This document shows positions 8,658-15,411 of a DNA stretch of 64,000 nucleotides, one piece after another. The DNA is from CALBPI01 sp039814545 (GTDB lineage Bacteria > Pseudomonadota > Gammaproteobacteria > Steroidobacterales > Woeseiaceae), in NCBI GenBank assembly GCA_039814545.1, contig JBCCBB010000007.1:1-64000 (forward strand). The letters run 5' to 3'. The translations under genes were made by a program, and so were the position numbers. Within the stretch, counting starts at the first letter, position 1. Every line of letters begins with the position of its first letter. Under the pieces are notes generated by a model. It was given only the letters and a program-made list of their open reading frames with translations, did no database searches and had not been told where the DNA came from.

Positions 8658-9218
8658 CTATGCGTCCGGCAGCTCAAAGTCTTTTTTGAGCCGCAGTGCC
8701 ATTTCAGCCAGCATGTCGGCCAAGTCGTCCCGCGCCAATTTTGAACTGGCTAGGATTCTGGCCTCGCCACTTAGCGACTGGCTCAATTGCTCATGCACAT
8801 CGGAGATCATGCCGGAGAGCTCATCGCCCTGCTCCTGGACGCTGACACGCAAAGCCTGCGCTTCATCATCTAGTGACTCCGATAATTCAGCATGCCAACT
8901 CTCTGATCGCTGCGCGATCGTCTTGAGTTCGCGCTCCGCTGCCTTCCCTTCTTTGCGACGGTTCGCTCGCTCTTCCTTGATCTGGCCTCCGAGCTTGTCG
9001 AGCTCGCGCTTTGCGAACGCGTCAAGTCGATCAACACGTTTCTCAATGTTGCTCGTCAGGAGCTCAATGCTGCGTGTAAGTCGATCCTCGAGGTCGGCAA
9101 ACCGCTGCTCGTAGTCTCGCATTTGGCCGCCGAACAGGATTTCTCGAATCTGATCGACATTCCCATCGGAACCCGCCAGCGCCGAGGCTGCGGGCTTGTT
9201 TGTCTGCTTCTTTGCCAT
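8658..9218 (-). CDS. Coiled-coil protein of the GTPase/OmpA cluster
   Basis: A 186-aa soluble, highly charged protein predicted to be almost wholly helical from residue 30 on, with heptad spacing in RDYEQRFADLEDRL and later segments. It has no signal peptide and no recognised enzymatic domain. Near the N-terminus the segment IREILFGGQM resembles LKALLFGAEK at the start of the neighbouring OmpA protein, so both may dock on the same partner. It lies 23 bp before the OmpA gene and 37 bp after the response regulator gene, within one transcription unit. A scaffold or tether role is a guess from shape and context. Confidence 0.8.
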   Translation of the reverse strand: MAKKQTNKPAASALAGSDGNVDQIREILFGGQMRDYEQRFADLEDRLTRSIELLTSNIEKRVDRLDAFAKRELDKLGGQIKEERANRRKEGKAAERELKTIAQRSESWHAELSESLDDEAQALRVSVQEQGDELSGMISDVHEQLSQSLSGEARILASSKLARDDLADMLAEMALRLKKDFELPDA

Positions 9219-9255
9219 ATCTCTGTGCTTCAGCCGATTGGTTATTGCGGCTGCC

Positions 9256-9948
9256 TTAACTACCTAGCTTCTCCAAGCGGTAGCCATGCTGATAAATCGC
9301 TGACAGCTGCCAGCCGTTCTCTTCGCGCAAAACGAGTTTCGTGCGCAGGCGGCTAATATGCGTGTCAACCGTCCGTGTTGATATCGACTGGTTATCAATT
9401 CCCCAGATCGTGTCTAAGATGTGTCGACGTGAAAGCATCTTGCCAGTATTGAGAAAGAGAAACCACGCGAGGTCAAACTCCCGCTTCGTCAACTTGACGG
9501 GGTTGCCATGCAGCAACACAGACTGATCTGAATGCGAAAGCGTGTAGGGCGCCATCTCCATGAACGTGTCGCTTTGCCTGGATCCCGCCGCGCGGCGCAG
9601 CACGGCGGCAACCCGCGCAATCAGTTCGGCCTGGCGAATCGGTTTTGCGAGATAGTCGTCGGCGCCCGATTCGAGCCCGCGGACCACGCTCTGCTCATCG
9701 TGCTTTGCCGTCGCAACGATGACTGGCGTCTTGTCTCCCATCCGCTCGCGCAACCTTTTGAGGACCTCAATGCCGCTAAGGTCAGGCAGCACCCAGTCAA
9801 GGATGTACAGGTCGAAGCTGTCGCGGCGGACCGCACGCAGGAATTGGCTCGCATCGCCATAGTGCTGCACGGTATAGCCGGCCTGACAGAGCCAAGCGGC
9901 GATCAGGGTCGCTTGGTCAGCGTCATCTTCAAGAAGTGCAATTCGCAC
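9256..9948 (-). CDS. OmpR/PhoB-family response regulator
   Basis: Two-domain DNA-binding regulator of 230 aa. The receiver has the acidic pair EDD near the N-terminus, phospho-acceptor Asp51 in YILDWVLPD, a Thr in the switch position (VATA) and Lys in YLAKP. The C-terminal winged helix shows LTKREFDLAWFLF, the recognition helix region STRTVDTHISRLR and the wing with HGYRLEKL. It is the natural final acceptor for the hybrid kinase and HPt protein in the same cluster. It may control this operon, but no direct repeats were convincing. Confidence 0.93.
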   Translation of the reverse strand: MRIALLEDDADQATLIAAWLCQAGYTVQHYGDASQFLRAVRRDSFDLYILDWVLPDLSGIEVLKRLRERMGDKTPVIVATAKHDEQSVVRGLESGADDYLAKPIRQAELIARVAAVLRRAAGSRQSDTFMEMAPYTLSHSDQSVLLHGNPVKLTKREFDLAWFLFLNTGKMLSRRHILDTIWGIDNQSISTRTVDTHISRLRTKLVLREENGWQLSAIYQHGYRLEKLGS

Positions 9949-10036
9949 GTGTCTTCCTCTAGCTCGCGCGAGATCGCTTGGCTTGGCCGCCGTCGGCGAT
10001 CTCCATCAAGTTATCGTGTCGCTGCGGACCTGCCGC

Positions 10037-10318
10037 CTACTCGATAACCATGCCATGAAGAAAATCCGCCAGCTGCGAAATGAGCCGAGCAACCGACTTA
10101 CCGTCTCGCGACGCAGCGGCTTCTTCCAGGCCAAACCCGATTTGAGAAACCTCATCGAGACCATATGCTGATCCGGAACCGAAGAGGTTGTGACCTGCGA
10201 TGCGGATTGCGTCGAATTCTCGCTCTTCGAGAAGCGTGCGCAACCGCGCAACATCCTTGGTGCGGTTCTTGAGGTAGCCAGCAACCAGCTTCCGTGCGAA
10301 TGGGTCTGCGATATCCAT
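10037..10318 (-). CDS. Stand-alone histidine phosphotransfer (HPt) protein
   Basis: Small 93-aa four-helix protein with the HPt signature AGHNLFGSGSAYG, in which His43 is the expected phospho-acceptor. It would shuttle phosphate from the receiver of the hybrid kinase (4866-6416) to the OmpR-type regulator encoded 88 bp downstream. I chose ATG 10318 because the fold begins there; an upstream in-frame extension to 10396 overlaps the DUF4332 gene and has no HPt features. It is the first gene of the signalling cluster. Confidence 0.85.
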   Translation of the reverse strand: MDIADPFARKLVAGYLKNRTKDVARLRTLLEEREFDAIRIAGHNLFGSGSAYGLDEVSQIGFGLEEAAASRDGKSVARLISQLADFLHGMVIE

Positions 10319-10355
10319 TACCGAAGCACTCTCGTTAAGATCAGGTCGACATTCA

Positions 10356-10763
10356 CTAATAGGTGACAATACCGGGAAGCAACTGCGCTTGAGCAATCCA
10401 GTCGCTGACGATCGAAGCCGAGGGTGGCCTGCGGACGAGGTTCTTCTCCTGATTCACTTCAGCCATCTTCGCTGCGAGGTTCTCGGCGTTTCGATGCCTC
10501 AGTTCTCGTACGGTATCAACGCCGGCGCTCTCCAACAGCTCTGCGTACTGACTGGCGACACCATTGATTCGAAACAGGTCGGCCATATTGACGCATTTCA
10601 GGATGCGGCGCTCACTCAGCCCCGTTTGCGCTGCAAGCTTGGCGCGCGACTTTTTGTCTGCGCCAGCTTCCAAGAGTGACTGAACGGTACGCACACCGGC
10701 CGCGCGAAGCGCTTCGCCAGTGTGCGGCCCGATGCCCTCTATCGATTCGATTTGCTTTGCCAT
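10356..10763 (-). CDS. DUF4332 / helix-hairpin-helix protein
   Basis: A 135-aa protein with two tandem helix-hairpin-helix units: IESIEGIGPHTGEALRAAG at the N-terminus and LFRINGVASQYAELLESAG in the middle, each followed by a TVQSLLEAG/TVRELRHR helix. This is the layout of DUF4332 proteins, which resemble the HhH units of topoisomerase and helicase accessory domains. Function is unknown; non-specific nucleic-acid binding is plausible. It ends 37 bp before the HPt start and may be transcribed with it. Confidence 0.8.
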   Translation of the reverse strand: MAKQIESIEGIGPHTGEALRAAGVRTVQSLLEAGADKKSRAKLAAQTGLSERRILKCVNMADLFRINGVASQYAELLESAGVDTVRELRHRNAENLAAKMAEVNQEKNLVRRPPSASIVSDWIAQAQLLPGIVTY

Positions 10764-10864
10764 AGCTGATCCCCTTTGTCGGGTGTTCTCACGTCGGAAA
10801 CCCGACAGCGTGTTTAGTCAATTGCGTCCAGACCGGCCGACGCCCGCGTAGAAGGCAGGCCTTC

Positions 10865-11065
10865 CTAGCGAAGTACGAAGGTGACCTTCATGTTGACGCG
10901 GTAGCTCGTCACCTTTCCGTCCTGGATGCCGACCTTCATGTCCTTAATCCAGGCGCCCTCAATGTGATCAAGCGTCTTATTGGCTCTCTCAAGTCCCCGG
11001 TTGACGGCATCTTCGAAACTCTCGGGTGACGACGCTGAAATTTCAGCGACTTTGGCAACGGTCAT
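10865..11065 (-). CDS. Dodecin-family flavin-binding protein
   Basis: A 66-aa protein matching dodecin in length and pattern: KVAEISASSPESFEDAV, the helix with GLERANKTL, the flavin-stacking Trp in GAWIKDM and a final beta strand with YRVNMKVTFVLR. Dodecins form hollow dodecamers that store FMN, FAD or lumichrome and protect against flavin photochemistry. The ATG at 11065 has AGAACATG context with a weak ribosome site. Divergent from the repeat lipoprotein; the 236-bp gap between them holds the promoters. Confidence 0.9.
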   Translation of the reverse strand: MTVAKVAEISASSPESFEDAVNRGLERANKTLDHIEGAWIKDMKVGIQDGKVTSYRVNMKVTFVLR

Positions 11066-11212
11066 GTTCTGGTCTCCAATCGTGGGGGGCGCAGATGCGC
11101 CGTGTCTTGTTGGAGCCAGATTCTCAGCGTTGGGTCTGCACCAGACAACGGCTTTGCGGGATTTGTGACAGTTGTTAACAAATGCCCCAGTTGGGCCCAG
11201 AACCGCGAGAAA

Positions 11213-11261
11213 GTTAACGATTGTTACAGCTGACGAGAGCCGGAATCGCCGCCCCTATACT
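11213..11261 (+). promoter_or_regulatory. Candidate RpoS-type promoter of the repeat lipoprotein
   Basis: GTTAACGATTGTT (11213-11225) is followed, 43 nt start to start, by TATACT inside CTATACT (11255-11261), the preferred -10 sequence of sigma-S promoters. No standard -35 box is visible. The 13-mer is identical to one upstream of mscL with the same orientation and spacing. A related palindrome TTGTTAACAA lies at 11172-11181 between this promoter and dodecin. Confidence 0.5.
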
Positions 11262-11301
11262 CCCGCCGCACCCACATTCATCGAATCAAAAGGAGAGGGG
11301 A

Positions 11302-12444
11302 ATGCTACCTACACAAACCCGCGCACTCGTCGCTGTCACAAGTCTGGCCTTGGCGGCGGGGTGCTCAAATCTCACGGATAACACGACCGCCGTCAGCAGC
11401 GGTGAGGACATGGTCAGCGTCGAGAAGCTGCGTGCCTCGGAGAATCGCGTTACGGAGCTAGAGTCTAGACTGGCCGCGACCAACCGAGACTTGACGAGCG
11501 CTCAACAAAGGCTTGCGGCCACTGACACGGTTCAAACCGGCGTCGGCGACACCAGCCTGTTTCCGCCGAACCCGAAACCCGGCCAGTGCTACGCGCGTGT
11601 ACTGATTCCGGCAGTTTACAAGACCGTGTCGGAGCGGGCTCTCAAGAAAGAGGCCGGGGAGCGGATTGAGATTGTGCCGGCAAGGTTCGAGACGGTTGAG
11701 GAGACCGTGCTCGTGAAGGAGGCCTCGACGCGTCTCGAAGTTGTGCCTGCCGTCTACAGCAAGGTTCAGGAACGGGTCATGATCAAGCCTGCGTCCAAGA
11801 AGATTGTTGAGGTCCCGGCTGTCTATGAGTCGGTATCAGAGCGAATCATCGACAAGCCGGCGCACACAGCGTGGAAGAAAGGTCCGGCGACCGCTCAGTC
11901 TGCGACAGTAATCTCGCAGTCGACGACAGACACCGGTGAAATCATGTGTCTTGTTGAAGTGCCCGCCAGCTACAAGGTGGTGAACAAACGTGTCTTGGTC
12001 TCGCCGGCTCGAACCGAGACGGTAGAGATTCCGGCAGAGTACGACACGGTCACGAAGACGGTGGTTTCTTCTCCGGCCACGACTCGCGAAGTCGTAATTC
12101 CGGCAGAGTACGAGACAGTCTCGGTGACACGAATCGCGCAGCCTGCGTCGCAGCGGCGTATCGAGATTCCCGCTGAATATCAGACGCTGACCCGCACGAC
12201 CAAGACCGCCGAAGAGCGCATGGAATGGCGCCAGGTGATGTGCGAAGTCAACATGACCCGCGATACCGTTGTAGCACTGCAGAAGGCGCTTGCCGCGAAG
12301 GGCTTCTACAAGGCCCCAGTCGACGGCATCATCGGGCAGCAAACGCTCGGCGCAGCCCGCTCGTATGCGTTGCAGCAGAAGCTGCCGGCCGGCAGCAACT
12401 ATATCGCCACGGAAGTGGTCGACAGTCTCGGGCTGAAGCTCTAA
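11302..12444 (+). CDS. Lipoprotein with eight 23-residue repeats and a C-terminal peptidoglycan-binding domain
   Basis: A 380-aa envelope protein. The ATG at 11302 has an excellent AGGAGAGGGG site; the product starts with a lipoprotein signal ending LALAAGC. A short coiled coil (about 37-65) is followed by eight units of exactly 23 residues, pattern xYxxVxxRVxxxPAxxxxVEIPA, starting at VYKTVSER; the fourth unit carries an extra 26-residue insert with Cys. The C-terminus (about 315-380) is a PF01471-like peptidoglycan-binding domain (LQKALAAKGFY, VDGIIGQQT). Thus the protein probably spans from a lipid anchor to the cell wall with a rigid beta-rich spacer. It has a strong stationary-phase-like promoter. 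Confidence 0.88.
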   Translation: MLPTQTRALVAVTSLALAAGCSNLTDNTTAVSSGEDMVSVEKLRASENRVTELESRLAATNRDLTSAQQRLAATDTVQTGVGDTSLFPPNPKPGQCYARVLIPAVYKTVSERALKKEAGERIEIVPARFETVEETVLVKEASTRLEVVPAVYSKVQERVMIKPASKKIVEVPAVYESVSERIIDKPAHTAWKKGPATAQSATVISQSTTDTGEIMCLVEVPASYKVVNKRVLVSPARTETVEIPAEYDTVTKTVVSSPATTREVVIPAEYETVSVTRIAQPASQRRIEIPAEYQTLTRTTKTAEERMEWRQVMCEVNMTRDTVVALQKALAAKGFYKAPVDGIIGQQTLGAARSYALQQKLPAGSNYIATEVVDSLGLKL

Positions 12445-12463
12445 CACGGCACGGACGGATGAC

Positions 12464-12512
12464 GGCTGGGCTGTCGCGAGAATTGCTGCGATCGCCCAGC
12501 CGCTCCGCTTTT
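12464..12512 (+). terminator. Possible terminator after the repeat lipoprotein
   Basis: GGCTGGGC (12464-12471) pairs with GCCCAGCC (12494-12501), and the inner TCGC/GCGA extends the hairpin. Only four T residues follow, eight bases after the stem, so efficiency is doubtful. Confidence 0.4.
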
Positions 12513-12589
12513 CAACAGTCTCGTTATGGTGACCTAAAGCCATAGTCACGAATGCCGCTAACCCGGAAGGCAGGGAAGTCGGCACTTTC

Positions 12590-14983
12590 ATGGAACACGA
12601 AGCGCGCGCAAGCGGGAGCGTCTCGACGGAGCAGCATGTGCAAATGCTGCGCCTTGCCGAGCGTATGGCCAATCTGGGTCACTGGAACATCGACCTTGTC
12701 AACAATCGCTTGTTCTGGTCAGACCAGATTTACCGCATCCATGGCGTAACGCCCGAGACCTATACGCCCGACGTCGAGTCGGCGATCTCCTTCTATCACC
12801 CTGACGACCTGGACCGTGTGAGCCAGCACGTCGATCGCGCCATCAACGAGCAGGCACCGTTCGAGTTCGACGCTCGACTCATCCGTCCCAATGGTGAGAT
12901 CCGGCATGTGTTGTCTCGCGGTGAGGTGCAGACGGGTGCCGACGGCGAGGTGACAGCTGTGTTTGGCATCTTCATCGATGTCACCGAACAGCGTAAGACC
13001 CAGGAGCAGCTCGAGGAGAGCAACGAGCGCTATGACGTGGCGATCCGCGGCTCAAGCGCCGGGCTCTGGGACTGGAACCTGCGGACGGACGATCTCTACT
13101 GGTCGCCGCAATTCAAACAGATCATGAAGGTCACGGATAAGGACTTCGTGCCCAATTCAGGCGCATTCCGAGGCCGCATTCATCCCGATGACCTTGAACG
13201 CGTCGAGGCCAATATCGCCGAGCATCTCGCGGGCAAAGCCGAGCTCGATCACGAGTGTCGCATGCGCCGCGACGATGGCACCTATCGCTGGATTCACGCG
13301 CACGGCCAGGCGATCTGGGACGAGCAGGGCAATCCGGTCCGCATGGCCGGCTCTGTGTTTGACATCGAGGAACGTAAGCTCGACGAGCTCATGCGTGCCG
13401 AGGTCTACACCTTGCTGACCAACGCGCGCCTTGCGCCCGAGGATCACTTCGCCCAGTTGCTTTCGATCGGACTGCGCTACCTCGAGCTCGACATGGGCAT
13501 TATCAGCCGTGTGACGGACGGCGAGTACGTCGTCGAGCACGTTGTCGACAAGGCTGCGCAGTTCGAGCGCGGCACCACGTTCGTCCTGGGCGACACCTAC
13601 TGCGCGAACGTGGTGGGGCGCGGGGACGTTGTGGCAATCAACCACGCTGCCAGATCGGAAGTGGCCGGCCATTCCTGTTACGAGAACTTCGGTCTCGAGA
13701 CCTACATTGGCGTTGCCGTTACGGTGGCCGGCAAGCCCTACGGCACGCTTAATTTCTCATCGGCCGAGCCGCGCGAGCGCCCGTTTGGCGATCGGGAGCG
13801 GTCGTTCCTGGCCATGCTGGCGCAGTGGATTGCTAACGACATTGGTCAGCAGCAGGCTTTCGAGCAGCTCATGACCTCGCGCGAAATCCTGCGCCGACAG
13901 CGCAAGGAGCTCGACCTTATTTTCAACCTGGTGCCTTCGAGCATCTGGTTCATGGATGAGCAGTTTCGCGTGCTGCGCGTCAACGACCAGGCGGCGGAGA
14001 TCATGAACATGCGCCCCGACGAGGTCGAGGGCCGCTCGATCTTTGAGCTCATGCCCAACATTGAGACGCGCTACGGTGATGAGCTGCGTGAAATAATGCG
14101 TACGGGCGAGCCCATCATCGGCAAAGTTGAGTCCACGGAGGGTGACGAAGACGAGGCCTCCTGGATGCGGATCGACAAGGTGCCTTACAGCGACCGCAGC
14201 TCTCGAGAAAGGAAGCTCATCACGGTCGCCACAGACATCACCTCGTTCGTGCAGTCGCAGCGCGCGCTGGAGCGTCACGCCTCGCTGCTCGAGCGCAGCA
14301 ACCGAGACCTCGATGACTTCGCCTACATCGCGTCGCACGATTTGCGCGCCCCCATGCGCGGCATCGAGAACCTCGCGCAGTGGATCGAAGAAGACATCGC
14401 CGAGATGGCGGCGCCGGATACGATGGAGAAGCTCGACATGCTCCGTAAGCGCGTCGCGCGCATGGACCGCATGCTGGGTGACATTCTCGAGTACTCACGC
14501 GCCGGGCGAGACGACGCTGCGGTGCAAGCCGTGGATTGCCAGAGCGTCGTCGAGGAGGTCATCGAGTGGGTGGGTGAGCGGTTCTCGCACAAGGTCACCA
14601 TTACCTCAGCGCTGCCTGAGCTCATGGCGCAGCCGACGACCGTGCAGCAGATCTTTCTGAACCTCGTCTCGAACGCGGCAAAGCACCACGACAAGCCGAA
14701 CGGCCGCATTGAGGTCTCCTGCGAGGTCGAGGGTGCCTACCACCGGTTCTCGGTCGCCGACAATGGCCCCGGTATTCCCGAGCGCTACCGCGAGCGCATC
14801 TTCCGGATGTTCGAAACGCTCAAGCGTCGCGATGACGTCGAGGGCAGTGGTGTGGGCCTGGCGATTGTCGAGCGACTCGTATCGTCGCTGGGCGGCCGAA
14901 TCGAGCTCCACGACGGACTTGACGGCATGGGTTGCGAGTTTCGTGTCTTTATTCCCCGCGCAACGCGCGAGCAGGCGGCGTAA
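12590..14983 (+). CDS. Multi-sensor histidine kinase (PAS-PAS-GAF-PAS-HisKA-HATPase)
   Basis: Soluble 797-aa kinase. Two PAS_3-type domains (about 25-140 and 145-265) each end with the (D)ITE/DIEER-like PAC strand; a GAF domain covers about 275-425, with SCYENFGLETYIGV typical of this class; a third PAS follows at 440-560. The H box has SNRDLDDFAYIASHDLRAPM near 565-590, then N box LNLVSNAAKHH, G1 DNGPGIP and G2 GSGVGLAI. This is the phytochrome-like HisKA group that usually pairs with single-domain Rcp1-like regulators, and exactly such a gene follows with a 1-bp TAATG overlap. The ATG at 12590 has only a weak GGGAAG upstream. The signal it senses is not visible; no chromophore Cys-His pair was identified. 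Confidence 0.93.
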   Translation: MEHEARASGSVSTEQHVQMLRLAERMANLGHWNIDLVNNRLFWSDQIYRIHGVTPETYTPDVESAISFYHPDDLDRVSQHVDRAINEQAPFEFDARLIRPNGEIRHVLSRGEVQTGADGEVTAVFGIFIDVTEQRKTQEQLEESNERYDVAIRGSSAGLWDWNLRTDDLYWSPQFKQIMKVTDKDFVPNSGAFRGRIHPDDLERVEANIAEHLAGKAELDHECRMRRDDGTYRWIHAHGQAIWDEQGNPVRMAGSVFDIEERKLDELMRAEVYTLLTNARLAPEDHFAQLLSIGLRYLELDMGIISRVTDGEYVVEHVVDKAAQFERGTTFVLGDTYCANVVGRGDVVAINHAARSEVAGHSCYENFGLETYIGVAVTVAGKPYGTLNFSSAEPRERPFGDRERSFLAMLAQWIANDIGQQQAFEQLMTSREILRRQRKELDLIFNLVPSSIWFMDEQFRVLRVNDQAAEIMNMRPDEVEGRSIFELMPNIETRYGDELREIMRTGEPIIGKVESTEGDEDEASWMRIDKVPYSDRSSRERKLITVATDITSFVQSQRALERHASLLERSNRDLDDFAYIASHDLRAPMRGIENLAQWIEEDIAEMAAPDTMEKLDMLRKRVARMDRMLGDILEYSRAGRDDAAVQAVDCQSVVEEVIEWVGERFSHKVTITSALPELMAQPTTVQQIFLNLVSNAAKHHDKPNGRIEVSCEVEGAYHRFSVADNGPGIPERYRERIFRMFETLKRRDDVEGSGVGLAIVERLVSSLGGRIELHDGLDGMGCEFRVFIPRATREQAA

Positions 14984-15402
14984 TGACAGCGCTTGAGGTT
15001 GTGCAGAGCCGTCCAATCACGTTGCTGCTCGTCGACGACGATGATGTCGACATCATGAGCATCTGCCGCGCGCTCACCGCCAAGGGAATCGAGAACCCGC
15101 TCGTTGTGGCACATGATGGCGTTGAGGCGCTGGAGTGTCTGCGCGGCGAGAACGGGCGCCAGCGCGTCGAGCCGCCATTCATTATCCTGCTGGATCTGAA
15201 CATGCCGCGAATGGACGGCATCGAGTTCCTCGGAGAGCTGCGAGCGGATCCCGCATTGCAGCACAGCGTCGTCTACGTACTTACGACGTCCTCTGCTCAG
15301 AATGACAGACTGAAGGCGCATGCGCACAACGTTGATGGCTTCATCACGAAAGGTGCTTCGCAGGACGTCGTCAACGACGTCATCGACCTGCTGAGCCTCT
15401 AG
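14983..15402 (+). CDS. Single-domain response regulator, Rcp1-like
   Basis: A 139-aa stand-alone receiver with DDDDVD near residue 18, phospho-Asp in IILLDLNMPRMDG, TTS switch residues and the conserved Lys in FITKG. The insert between strand 2 and helix 3 (GENGRQRVEPPF) is characteristic of Rcp1-type partners of phytochrome-like kinases. The start ATG overlaps the kinase stop (TAATG). It has no output domain; the convergent REC-GGDEF-EAL gene 10 bp downstream may be another target of the same kinase. Confidence 0.93.
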   Translation: MTALEVVQSRPITLLLVDDDDVDIMSICRALTAKGIENPLVVAHDGVEALECLRGENGRQRVEPPFIILLDLNMPRMDGIEFLGELRADPALQHSVVYVLTTSSAQNDRLKAHAHNVDGFITKGASQDVVNDVIDLLSL

Positions 15403-15411
15403 GTCCGTGAC

